Shown here: piece by piece, positions 34,550-44,179 of the stretch
How the letters are laid out: the number at the start of each line of letters is the position of its first letter
Numbering within the stretch: the stretch's first letter is position 1
Assembly (NCBI GenBank): GCA_032622095.1
Contig: CP136065.1
Coordinates: 243,535,474 to 243,599,473, forward strand
Length of the DNA stretch: 64,000 nt
Direction of reading: 5' to 3'
Source: Siphonodentalium dalli
Taxonomy: Eukaryota > Mollusca > Scaphopoda > Gadilida > Siphonodentaliidae
The notes under the pieces: model-generated
Told to the model about the DNA's origin: nothing
Seen by the model: only the letters and a program-made list of their open reading frames with translations
The model's database searches: none
Program-made: the position numbers and the translations under genes

Positions 34550-37500
34550 ATGGAGCGGTTAATCGATGAATTGCACGCCGAGGGATTTAGTAGCGATGAC
34601 TTTCTAAGAGGCATCACCGGGAGAGTGGACTCAATGTCCGATACAGACAGAAATACGTATGACAGATTGATATATCTGGAGGGTAGACAGCAGTCGCCCG
34701 ATAATGACGGGCCAAACCCCGCACCGTCTCAACCCCAGGACTCATCCCGAGCCGCTCACCAGTCATCCGCTCTAGATTTAAACGGACGGAATGAACCGCA
34801 GGAAGTTACTCTCGACACTAGTCACGATGAGCAAACGCAACAGACGGCTAATCAGTCCTACACGATCAATCTTCGTGAAATAAAATCATTCATGAGGTCA
34901 TCGGCTGTGGAAAGTATATACGACGTGAAATTTGATCATCAATGGCGCGGTGAACTGTTGTCAGACTTGACGGAACGACTTACCAACATGTTCGATCATA
35001 TACTAAGAACGACGAGAGGTGATTTGGCAGACAATGATCTGGGAAGAGTTATCCTTCATACCGATCAGCTGGATAAACCCATCATAGTACCGTTAACGGC
35101 ATGGGCGGACCTGAATTCTCAGTTGATTATCGACAAAATAGCTAATGTGCTCACATCGCACGAACATATTGACTTGGACCGATCATTTCGAATAACTGTA
35201 GGGTCACTGAGGCAACCCAGTGGCTCAGGCGGTGGAGTTCCTATCGACGGTGACAAATCACTTCTGGACAAAAAATCAACAGTCTTCATCCACAATACTG
35301 ACAACTCCTGTTTGCCTAGAGCTATAGGCGTCGCGATGGCCAGGATTGGTACAGTTTCCGAAGATCTTAAATCGTCTTATCCCGGATTATCACGGCTCGA
35401 AATTTTTCTAAAACACGGTAAAGTGACGAAAGACTATTATAAGCACCTAACAGCTAAAGGACGAAATGAACAAAAAGTGTTAGCAAACACCCTGCTTAAA
35501 AATTTATGTATTTCCGCCGACCGACCGGGATCATACGCCGACCTACCAAAGTATGAATCGTTCTTCAAGGTGAATATTATAATCATATGCGGCGAAATTG
35601 GAAAAAAAGTATCCAGAGTCAGCAACACCTATGACAGGAACATATATTTGTATCATAATTAGGACCACTACACACCGATAGTCAGCGTTTCAGGATTCTA
35701 CGGCCTATCTTACTTTTGTGAAATTTGTTTAAAGCCTTTCAAGGAGAAAGATAGACATAACTGCACGTCATATTGCATAGTATGCAAAACAGAGGGATGT
35801 TTGATTGACCCTTTATTAATGGGCAAGTTATTAACGTGCCACGATTGTAATATGGACTGTAGATCTTTGAACTGTTACCAGAGACACAAAGAGGCACCTG
35901 ATAATAAACTATCCAATTGTTGTAAATATTTGAAGTGTAGAGAGTGTGGAAGCGTAATGAATAGAGCGAAGAGGGATCTGACAGAAATACCCCACATTTG
36001 CGGAGAATGGTCGTGTTCATCTTGTAAGGAATGGGTACTTTCGGGTCACCTCTGTTATTTGCGACCTCCGAAACAGAAAGTGAAAGATGTCAACAAGTTC
36101 ATATTCTACGACTTTGAATGTTCACAAGATGAGGTGTACCTATGTGACGGTGGATACAAAATGGGACTCCCGTGCTCTACGTGCAGTGAAACGGAAAGAT
36201 GCAGTCAATGTCGCCGGTAAGTACATTATTTTATGTGGAACGAAAAATGTATTGTTGTACCCGCATCTCACCAACCCGCAGTAATCTAAACAAATTTGTT
36301 TCATTTTTTAGGTGCTCAAACTGTAAACGACCGGCCTGCGGATTAAATCGACATCAGCCCAATTTGGTGGTGGCCCAAACAGCCTGCGACTCTTGTTTGG
36401 ACTCGCCGGTGAACTCAGATTCGACTTGCGACGTTTGCGGTACTCGATGCGATCATTGCGGTAGCCTGGATAAAGAAGGCGATTACAAAAAGACACCGTG
36501 TAGCGACACGTGCGGGAGAAGACAGTACATAGCGTCTGGTTCGGACACTCTACTGAACTTCGGAACCTGGCTGTTTACTAAACACCATAAACACGCCACG
36601 GTATTGGCTCATAACAACAAGGCTTACGACGCTATATTGTTGCTGGAATACATGGTTTTCCAGGGGATGAGGCCTAGCAAAATTATTTATTCTGGATCGA
36701 AGGTCATGTACATGCTAGGTCACCATGGGATTCGAATAATAGATTCGCTAAATTTTCTGACGATGCGATTGGCTGCTCTCCCGAAGGCTTTCGATTTGAA
36801 GGAACTAAAAAAAGGTATACGCATTTCTTTTTTATATTTGTTTTTAAATATTAAATTTACACATTCTTAAAATTTTTATTTCAGGATATTTTCCCCCATT
36901 TCTTCAATAATATATATATATCGTTTCCATTTGTTTTTAAATATTAAATTTAAACATTTTATTTCAGGATATTTCCCTCATTTCTTCAATAGGAAGGAGA
37001 ACCGACTGTATGAGGGGCCGTATCCCGATTCAACGTATTACGGGGCTGACACCATGTCGACGACAGACAGGGAGGCGTTTCTACGTTGGCACGAAACTAA
37101 AGCCGGTGAAATCTTCAATTTAGAGAAAGAATTATTGGCTTACTGCATTTCTGACGTTGATATCTTGCGTCAGGCTTGTTTGAAGTTTCGGTCATTGTTT
37201 TTGAAAGTTACCGAGAATAAGGTAGATCCTTTCATGTCGATAACGATATCTTCTGCGTGCATGAAGGCCTATAAAATATTGTTCTTGGAAGAAACTTATT
37301 CTATAACTCTCACTAACTCTGATCAATCAGAAACCAGTTTGCTGAAGAAATTGAATGATAAAGAGCGAGTATTGCTCGGTGATGATTGGGTAGAACGGGA
37401 TACGGCCGAGGAGTCTGGAATTGAAATTACTGATGAAAAATTCATTAGTACGCCTATAGGCAAAGTTCCTAACGGGTTTTACGGTGACAAGGACCAATAT

Positions 37501-39920
37501 TCGAACGTCTCCATCCAATGGTTGTCCTGGTTGGCCCACAATAAAAATAGAGACATACAACACGCTTTGAACCGCGGTGAATTCAAGGTACCAAATTCAA
37601 AGTACAAGGTGGATGGATATTGTCAGGAGACCAACACCTGCTACGAATTTCACGGTGAGTACGACGTATAGTCATCTTAAAACATTTATCCCATCCCCCC
37701 TTAATTGTTCATATACAATAAATGGTATTTTTATTCTTTAGGTCGTTTTTATCACGCTCGTTTGACACGTTACCCCCGAAACAGACACATCTCCAGTACG
37801 ACATATAATCATTTTAAAACAGTTGTCCCATCCTCCCCTAATTGATCATATACAATAAACGGTATTTTTTCTTCTTTAGGTTGTTTTCATCACGCTTGTT
37901 TGACGTGTTACCCACGAAACAGACACATCTCCAAACACCCGCTGACTAAACAGACACTGAATCAACTGTACACACTGACCATCAAAAAGCGTGAATTTTT
38001 GAAGAAGGCGGGTTACAAATATGTATGCATTTGGGAGCATACATTCACTGAGCAGAAAAAAAATAATGAAATACTGCGGGACTTCTTGTCGCAGCTGGAT
38101 GTACAACCTCGACTTATGCCACGAGATGCTTTCTTCGGAGGTAAGTTTCCATATTTAAAAAAAAAAAAAATGAAGTTTATAAAATAAAAATAAATAAAAT
38201 TTATTTCTAAAAAAAAATCTTTTATCTTTTTAGGTAGGACAAATGCCTGCAAATTATACAAAGACGCGGGCCCCCGTGCGAGCATCAAATACGTCGATTT
38301 CACGTCCCTGTATCCTAATATAAATAAATCGGGCAAAATGCCAGTAGGGCATCCTGAAATAATAACTAAGGACTTTAAAGATATCAGCGCATATTTCGGG
38401 CTGGCTAAGGTGAAGGTTTCTCCTCCGAGGAAATTGTACCACCCCGTATTGCCATTGAGATCTCACGGAAAACTCACCTTTCCTTTGTGTCGATCATGCG
38501 CGGAAGATCAAAGACAAACGACGTGCGATCACGGAACCGATGCGAGATCTATAACAGGGACGTGGACGACGCCGGAGATAATGAAGGCCATAGAGAAGGG
38601 TTACGTGGTGACGAAAATATATGAAGTATATCACTGGACAGATACCACGCAATACAATCAGGCTACTAAGAAAGGTGGACTCTTCTCGGAATACGTCAAT
38701 TCGTAAGTATATTTTTTTAAACGAAAAGCGCCGCCGCCCCCTCCCCTCCCTTTTTTTGGTCGGGGGGTATCATTGAGTACGGGATGAAAAAAAACATTTT
38801 TATTTTTTGTTTTCAGCTTTCTCAAACTCAAACAAGAAGCTAGCGGTTGGCCAGCCTGGGTGAAAACTGCCGAGGACGAGTGCAGATATCTGAATGATTA
38901 CGAAAGGGTCGAGGGGATTCGTTTGGATCCCGAAAATGTAAAAAAACAGCCAGCACTCAGAGCCACTTCGAAACTCATGTTGAACGTTCTCTGGTAAGTA
39001 GTTATTTTTTTTTAGATAAATAATTTTAATTATTCGCATAAACTATATCGCATTACTAATTCATTCATCCATTACAGGGGAAAATTTGGAGAGAGACAGA
39101 ACATGACGCAGACGGAGATAATTCACGACAGTGAACCGAAGAAATTCTTCAGTTTGATTTCCGACCCAAAGAAGCTCGTGAAGGACTTCCACATTATCAA
39201 TGACAGCCACATTCAGTTATCCTACACCCACGACGACCATTTCCTACCCGATGAAAATAAGACTAATATATTTCTGGCCATATACACTACCTCCTGGGCT
39301 CGTCTCAAGTTGTATCATGTACTGGATCATCTAGGAGAAAATGTGCTGTATTTTGACACTGGTGAGTACTAATTTTATTTTGCGTACCAAATTATGCTCT
39401 AGCTTGATATTAGGTCCTCAAAATATTTTACATTTCTGTTTTAGATTCCATCATCTACGTACAAAAGACGGGAGGCCCCGACGTCAGCTGCGGTGATTTT
39501 CTCGGGGATCTGACCGATGAGTTAAAGGGGGACACTATCACACAATTCAGAAGCGCCGGACCGAAGAATTATGCTTACAGGACGACTGCCTGCGATGAGG
39601 TGTGCAAGGTGCGGGGCTTCAGTTTAAATTATATCAATTCTGAGGCCATTAATTTCAAGACTATGAGCACCCTGATTGATGGAAAGAGAAAGGCATTGGA
39701 CGACCCTGATGTTGTAGAGCCGAAGAGACGACATTTGGTAGATAAAGAGCGGGAAGGTGAATCCGGCGTACCCGACAAGGTGTTCATAACTGAAAAGAAG
39801 ATATGTAGAGGTAGTGCCCGTCCTATCCTATACAACAGAATTCAAAAGAAGGTATACAGAGTGGTATACACGAAGAGAGTGATACTAGAAAATATGGACA
39901 CTATCCCTTTCGGATATTGA
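34550..39920 (+). CDS. Protein-primed family-B DNA polymerase of the Polinton (8 exons, one in-frame TAG)
   Basis: It replicates the element from its termini. Exons by consensus GT/AG and continuous phase: 34,550-36,216; 36,312-36,814; 36,968-37,654; 37,880-38,140; 38,234-38,702; 38,817-38,993; 39,079-39,361; 39,445-39,920. In order there is a low-complexity N-terminus, an OTU-like block (NTDNSCLPRAIGV), a Cys-rich region with many CxxC pairs, Exo I (FYDFEC), Exo II (AHNNKAYDA), Exo III (YCISDVD), motif A (VDFTSLYPN), motif B (RATSKLMLNVLW) and motif C. Motif C is split by the last intron between its DT and DS. An in-frame TAG at 35,660-35,662 interrupts exon 1. Introns are 83-225 bp; two carry duplications. 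The stop makes full-length product doubtful unless it is read through or an assembly error. Confidence 0.85.
35660..35662 (+). other. In-frame TAG in polymerase exon 1
   Basis: The same frame stays open on both sides for hundreds of codons and the downstream part is needed for the exonuclease and polymerase domains. It therefore looks like a single nonsense change rather than a gene boundary. Confidence 0.8.
36836..36991 (+). repeat. Tandem duplication of intron 2 end and exon 3 start
   Basis: A segment beginning ATTTGTTTTTAAATATTAAA, including a splice acceptor and the first ~25 bp of exon 3, occurs at 36,836 and again at 36,929 (93-bp step). The upstream exon copy runs into a stop; the downstream acceptor (AG at 36,966-36,967) keeps the frame. 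Confidence 0.8.
37658..37931 (+). repeat. Tandem duplication of intron 3 and exon 4 start (137-bp step)
   Basis: Copy 1 (37,658-37,794) and copy 2 (37,795-37,931) each carry intron sequence, a TTCTTTAG acceptor and the first ~50 bp of exon 4. In copy 1 three Cys codons of copy 2 read as Arg (GRFYHARLTR against GCFHHACLTC), and copy 1 then runs into a stop. Copy 2 is probably the functional exon start. Confidence 0.8.
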
Positions 39921-39964
39921 GAGTAGTTTATAAGGAATATGTGACACGTTCGTTCGCCTTAGGC

Positions 39965-40615
39965 ATGTCATTAATACCGTTCTTACCGAATTCCAGCTAC
40001 GTGATCGCGGGTGCGACAAAGAGCGGGAAAACCAGATGGACTTTCCGCTTCTTACAAAATATAGAAGACATGATAGATGGCCCTCATCCCCAGAAATTTC
40101 TATACTGTTTCGGAGTGCATCAGGACTTATTCGATGAAATGGAAATAGCCATCCCACACATAAATTTCCACGAAGGTCTTCCCTCCAAAGAACTACTGAG
40201 TGAATTTGCGGACGGTACGACGGCTATGATAATTCTGGATGATTTGGCTCACAAAGTTTTGGACAATTCCGATATGGAATGTTTATTCACACAAGGCTGC
40301 CATCATAAGAACTTATCAGTTATATTTTTAACTCAAAACTTGTTCCAAAAAGGTAAACACGCCAGAACTATAGCTTTGAATACTTCCTATACCATTCTTT
40401 TGAAAAGCGTGCGTGATGCGAATCAAATAAAATATTTAGGTCAACAGCTGTTTCCGGGAAAATCACGTTTTCTGACTGATTGTTATAAGGATGCGGTGTT
40501 GGACAGACCCTATGGATATCTCATAATCGACGCTACGCCTAATACTGATTCAGAGTTTCGTGTAAGAACTGACACCTTTCCCGGTGAATATCCTATAATA
40601 TACAAATCTTTATAA
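39965..40615 (+). CDS. Polinton DNA-packaging ATPase (HerA/FtsK-type), 216 aa
   Basis: It is predicted to drive genome packaging into capsids. Walker A is AGATKSGKTRW at about residues 13-23 and Walker B is AMIILDDLA near 95-103. A glutamine-containing sensor stretch (IFLTQNLFQKGKHARTI) follows, as in other Polinton and adenovirus-like packaging ATPases. The first ATG in frame is 39,965, 44 bp after the polymerase stop. Only 2 bp separate its stop from the next gene. The frame is intact. A diverged homologue is at 53,959-54,609. Confidence 0.88.
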   Translation: MSLIPFLPNSSYVIAGATKSGKTRWTFRFLQNIEDMIDGPHPQKFLYCFGVHQDLFDEMEIAIPHINFHEGLPSKELLSEFADGTTAMIILDDLAHKVLDNSDMECLFTQGCHHKNLSVIFLTQNLFQKGKHARTIALNTSYTILLKSVRDANQIKYLGQQLFPGKSRFLTDCYKDAVLDRPYGYLIIDATPNTDSEFRVRTDTFPGEYPIIYKSL

Positions 40616-40617
40616 GG

Positions 40618-40923
40618 ATGAGTGCCAGGATCTCTAGAAATGCAGCGTTCTTGTCACTACTCGCATCCTGTTCTAGGAAGCAGTTAATATCTCTGTTGAA
40701 GACGGCTACTACGGACCAGATAAACGCATTATCGGAAATATGTTTGAATGTGTTGCAGGGTGTTTTGACTGTTACGAATATACAAACATTAGTGCCTTAC
40801 AAGAAGTTTTATAGACTCTTGGCTGACGAGAAATATAGCGTGCTTAGGAAGAGACAAAATTTGCTTAAAAATTTGAAAGCAGTGCCTCTGTTACTCAAGG
40901 ACGTACCGATTGAACATTTATAA
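40618..40923 (+). CDS. Small helical protein next to the ATPase, 101 aa
   Basis: A predominantly helical, Leu/Lys-rich protein (LKTATTDQINALSEICLNVL; KFYRLLADEKYSVLRKRQNL). Its position directly after the ATPase and its basic mid-segment match the ORF at 54,644-55,141 in the second Polinton-like fragment (FFQRNKNVLKKISD, then RKLILQRGG), so it is a conserved element gene. In related elements such small proteins are suspected virion or core components, but no function can be read from the sequence. It overlaps the next ATG by one base. Confidence 0.65.
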   Translation: MSARISRNAAFLSLLASCSRKQLISLLKTATTDQINALSEICLNVLQGVLTVTNIQTLVPYKKFYRLLADEKYSVLRKRQNLLKNLKAVPLLLKDVPIEHL

Positions 40924-41123
40924 TGTCGACATATTCAAAAAATGTGGTCATACCTTATGACAAATATGAACGTTTACTGAAAAATACCATCAAGAAAACG
41001 GCTGTAAAGACTCAATCACCTACAACGTCCTCAGCAATTCGGAAACCATCGATGATGAAGAAGATAGATAAACCACCGGGGGAAAGATTATTGAATAAGA
41101 AATGGATAACTATGTCAAAATAA
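40923..41123 (+). CDS. Small basic protein, 66 aa
   Basis: It begins MSTYSKNVVIPYDKYERLL and continues as a Lys/Pro-rich basic tail. The ATG overlaps the previous stop (TAATG). A polyadenylation signal AATAAA (41,119-41,124) overlaps its own stop codon, marking the end of the rightward gene group. The PYDKYERLL block looks conserved, but I can give no function; a nucleic-acid or capsid-associated role is only a guess from its charge. Confidence 0.6.
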   Translation: MSTYSKNVVIPYDKYERLLKNTIKKTAVKTQSPTTSSAIRKPSMMKKIDKPPGERLLNKKWITMSK

Positions 41124-41230
41124 AACTTATATTTGTATTATAATCCAATGTTGTTGTTTTTCTATACCTTCGGTGGGGGATCCCTGAAATAACGAGACGA
41201 AACTTATGTTTTATTTTCAAAAAATTTATT
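41119..41230. terminator. Convergent polyadenylation signals
   Basis: AATAAA on the plus strand at 41,119-41,124 ends the polymerase-side transcripts. On the minus strand AATAAA occurs at 41,230-41,225 and 41,215-41,210, just past the capsid gene stop at 41,259. The two gene sets meet here. Confidence 0.7.
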
Positions 41231-41258
41231 TTCAACACTAATAATATACACAAAAATA

Positions 41259-42503
41259 TTAGTTGGCAGATGACACATTGCGAGCCTCGTTTATGCTGAA
41301 GTATGATGGAAAAGTCCCGTATACCAATAACACTATAGTCTGCGGCAATGCTTCTGTGAACTTAATATCCATTTGCGCCAATCCCTTGACCACCGGTTGT
41401 CCGTCTTCGATAGATCCAGTCGGGTCAATACAGTAAATAGCATAACCACCGTCAAAATCCTCTCGTGATATGGACGTTCCGGGATACGCTCGTACCAAGT
41501 TACTGTAAGCTTCGAGATAATCTTCCTTCCCGTAATTCATGCTCAGTGGTCGGCTAGGTAATGACTGTCCATTCACTGTGAAAGCCACGCTACTGCAATT
41601 GAAATGTTGAAAGTTCAGTGGATTTTTCTTGTAATTTCCATTAAATCCCGCAGCATCAATCATAACCGCTATGATACGCCGAGGTATATCTCCTTGAAAC
41701 AAGTCAGTGGCTGTGAAATTGAAAGACCCTTTGGCGATAGAGAAAGCCTTCACTGCGGATCTCAGGTAGGGATAAATGGCATCAGATTTTTTCAACCGTT
41801 CTTCGATTTCGTTGGTAACACTAGGAATCATTTTGCAAAAGCAAACTCTGATACTAGCACCGGTTATTTTAACTTTGTAATTTTCATTCTCTTCGCCATT
41901 CATTAGTGCGAAAGCATTCTTCACGGGCCATAATTTAATGCGGACGGGCACACCGTTGATAATATATCTATCCTGTTGGCACAGATCATGTAGTATCGGT
42001 CCGGAAACTTTTATTTCTTTGCTTTCCGCAGTGAGCTTCACTCTTTCATAAAAACCTAGATTGCCTCCGATGGGTGTTGTATCGTCGAATTCGTTGGGCG
42101 TGTCTTTGTACCACATCCGCTGTTGTAGACCATTGTTGATAGCATTTTCATCCGCGCTCAATAGCATGTCCAGATAAGACTTGTAAGGATAAAACGGCCC
42201 TAATGTTGATAACGTAGTTTGCTGAAGCTCGATGTCAACTGACGAGAACAATGAGTGGACTGGTGCGTTAATAATTCCTACTTTTGAAGTTTTTTTCAAA
42301 GCGCTTCCATCACCTTTCACAATTTTCAAAGTCAAGTTTAGAAAACTGTTTCGAAAATCAATATATTTCTGAGACGTCGATGGTACGTTGAACTCTATAG
42401 GAGCACCGTCTACTATCTGGTTAACGGGGTTGTATTCCATCCATTCCCTTTGCATAACTTCCGGCCTTTCAGTAGCCTTCGAAAATGTAGGTAAGTTACT
42501 CAT
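41259..42503 (-). CDS. Polinton major capsid protein (double jelly-roll), 414 aa
   Basis: The sequence has the features of the Polinton major capsid family: an N-terminal strand set (IEFNVPSTSQKYIDFRNSFL), a VHSLFSSVDIEL block, a YPYKSYLDMLL helix, a second jelly-roll beginning near residue 250 with IPRRIIAVMIDAAGFNG, NPLNFQHFNC, and the C-terminal QTIVLLVYGTFPSYF. Length is normal for the family. It would form trimeric capsomers of an icosahedral particle. The frame is intact. Its ATG overlaps the stop of the small basic gene by 4 bp. It is last in the leftward cluster and is followed by polyadenylation signals. Confidence 0.85.
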   Translation of the reverse strand: MSNLPTFSKATERPEVMQREWMEYNPVNQIVDGAPIEFNVPSTSQKYIDFRNSFLNLTLKIVKGDGSALKKTSKVGIINAPVHSLFSSVDIELQQTTLSTLGPFYPYKSYLDMLLSADENAINNGLQQRMWYKDTPNEFDDTTPIGGNLGFYERVKLTAESKEIKVSGPILHDLCQQDRYIINGVPVRIKLWPVKNAFALMNGEENENYKVKITGASIRVCFCKMIPSVTNEIEERLKKSDAIYPYLRSAVKAFSIAKGSFNFTATDLFQGDIPRRIIAVMIDAAGFNGNYKKNPLNFQHFNCSSVAFTVNGQSLPSRPLSMNYGKEDYLEAYSNLVRAYPGTSISREDFDGGYAIYCIDPTGSIEDGQPVVKGLAQMDIKFTEALPQTIVLLVYGTFPSYFSINEARNVSSAN

Positions 42504-42721
42504 TTTGGTGAGGAGAATATGTCGTTTGCGGGTTCCGTTTTAACTTTTCCAATGTTTGTCTTCTTCGCTTTTCCTGCTTTTATCTTTTTAACTTTTATCT
42601 TCTTAGCTGCGGCTTTCCTTATAAGTTTTTCAGGTTTCGCTTCAGTCTCGGGTAGGTACTTCGAGTCATCATAGGGTACATATTTTTTAAGATCAAAGTC
42701 ATAATAGTACGGAGTCCCCAT
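42500..42721 (-). CDS. Small Lys-rich protein (core/DNA-condensing candidate), 73 aa
   Basis: The N-terminus is Tyr-rich (PYYYDFDLKKYVPYDD) and the rest is very basic (KKIKVKKIKAGKAKKTNIGK), a composition fitting DNA condensation inside a particle. It lies between the penton-like and major capsid genes and overlaps both (23 bp and 4 bp). No enzyme motif. The role is inferred from charge and position only. Confidence 0.6.
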   Translation of the reverse strand: MGTPYYYDFDLKKYVPYDDSKYLPETEAKPEKLIRKAAAKKIKVKKIKAGKAKKTNIGKVKTEPANDIFSSPK

Positions 42722-43109
42722 TATGGCTAAAGTTCAACGTGTACTCTGAAGTAGTAATTTTTATAGGCGCCAAATTACCATCCAAGACGTATACCCTTAT
42801 AAACTGCGGGTCAGTCCTAGTAACGCGCACGTCATGACTCTTACCGTACTTATAAGTTGATTTACTGCCTCTATAAATAACTCTTAGTACGGGTGCCATT
42901 TTATTATAAACGAATGAATGTTCGCATACGTCACAACATACGTACATAACGTCATGCGGGTCCTCGGGTTTTATAGAAAATTGTTCCAGGCAACACGTCC
43001 ATCGTGAATCTAGTAACCAATCAGCGGGTAGTGGCGTTGTGAAATCACCCGCTTCATTTCCGGGAAAAGAATCGTCACTATGACGGCTAGATAAGTATAA
43101 TCTCATCAC
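42699..43109 (-). CDS. Penton-like minor capsid protein (single jelly-roll), 136 aa
   Basis: The start (LYLSSRHSDDSFPGNEAGDF, then TTPLP) and the following Trp/Glu block (LDSRWTCCLEQFSI) match the pattern of Polinton minor capsid proteins, which form a single jelly-roll at fivefold vertices. CCDVC near residue 60 may bind metal. At 136 aa it is short for the family, so one or more strands may be reduced or the real gene could be spliced. It overlaps the integrase stop by 4 bp. Confidence 0.6.
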   Translation of the reverse strand: MMRLYLSSRHSDDSFPGNEAGDFTTPLPADWLLDSRWTCCLEQFSIKPEDPHDVMYVCCDVCEHSFVYNKMAPVLRVIYRGSKSTYKYGKSHDVRVTRTDPQFIRVYVLDGNLAPIKITTSEYTLNFSHNGDSVLL

Positions 43110-44179
43110 TTTCCGTATTTCACTAGATCAGTTCTCAATATCCAAGAGTCGTATTTAGAACCCCAATTCAGCCAACGAACTAAAACTGTGTTCCCGCTCC
43201 TTTTTAGTATTTTCTCGATTCTGTAAACTGCATCAGGGTCCACTTTAATTGCTTGTAATTCTTGCGCGTAAAATGAGCCTGTGACTTCTTCCTCGTCCCA
43301 ATCTTTCAACTTGTAAACGTTCACACCTCCTCTTCTATATCGCAGTACCACCGTGAAAATTTCACCCGTCCACTTCTTATAAAATTCTTTGTCATAAACT
43401 CCTTTGATGTGTGATATCCTCACTCTGTCACCGACCTTGAACTCGTACTTTTTTAATTTGACACTACCCTCTCGAAGAAGTAGTTTCTGTTGATAGCGCA
43501 CCTCAGATTCGTTGCCTTTATTAACTGACGTCGGTGTGTAACCGGTGGAACGGTGTACCGTGTTATTGTAGCTTTCCACAATATCCTGCAATACACTGGA
43601 ATATTCTTGAATACTATTGTGAACGAGATATCTATATAACCTCGTCTTCAGGGTCTTTATTAATCTCTCCGCGTAATTGGCTTTAGTTTCATTTTCGGTC
43701 GACAGGTATTTGATTCCTTCCCGCTTGAATAACCTCTGAACGGGTCTTGAATTAAAGTCCGTCCCCTTGTCCGTTCTCAGTATGGATGGTCTACGTGTTT
43801 CGTGAAGAAACACATCTTCGAAAGCTTCACTTACGTGTTTCGCATCTTTCTTTATCAAGGCACGACACCAAGCGTATCTTGAAAATACATCGATTATAAC
43901 CAAAATGTATTTATAACGACTTCCTGAAGCAGTCAAGTCTGCCAAATCACAGTCCCACAACGAGTCTAAGCCTTCAACCACGACTCTACTTCTAGGAAAT
44001 TTGTGTCTAGATGGTTTAATTAGCGTATAGGTCTCTTGAGAACTGAACCAATCTCGAATTTTCTTCCTGCTGATAACGTGTGATCCTTCAGCTTTAACAG
44101 CCTGATATAGTTTTTCAACTCCTCCGAAACTACCTGGTTTACTAGGGTCATAATACAGAGAATGTAGATATTCATCCAT
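43106..44179 (-). CDS. Polinton integrase (DDE type) with C-terminal chromodomain, 357 aa
   Basis: It catalyses insertion with 6-bp target duplication. The catalytic triad is visible in WDCDLADL (first Asp), LRTDKGTDFN (second Asp) and KANYAERLIKTLK (Glu), spaced as in retroviral-type integrases. A YNNTVHRSTGYTP block follows. The C-terminus (from about residue 315, YRIEKILKRSGNTVLVRWLN) has the chromodomain pattern, which can steer integration to marked chromatin. The frame is intact. Its ATG overlaps the stop of the TBP-like gene by 8 bp, so the two were probably expressed from one leftward transcript. Confidence 0.88.
   Translation of the reverse strand: MDEYLHSLYYDPSKPGSFGGVEKLYQAVKAEGSHVISRKKIRDWFSSQETYTLIKPSRHKFPRSRVVVEGLDSLWDCDLADLTASGSRYKYILVIIDVFSRYAWCRALIKKDAKHVSEAFEDVFLHETRRPSILRTDKGTDFNSRPVQRLFKREGIKYLSTENETKANYAERLIKTLKTRLYRYLVHNSIQEYSSVLQDIVESYNNTVHRSTGYTPTSVNKGNESEVRYQQKLLLREGSVKLKKYEFKVGDRVRISHIKGVYDKEFYKKWTGEIFTVVLRYRRGGVNVYKLKDWDEEEVTGSFYAQELQAIKVDPDAVYRIEKILKRSGNTVLVRWLNWGSKYDSWILRTDLVKYGK

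Noticed and set aside
39917..39964. Upstream extension of the ATPase to 39,917
   Set aside because: It would start at TTG overlapping the polymerase stop; the first ATG is 39,965, just before the Walker A region.
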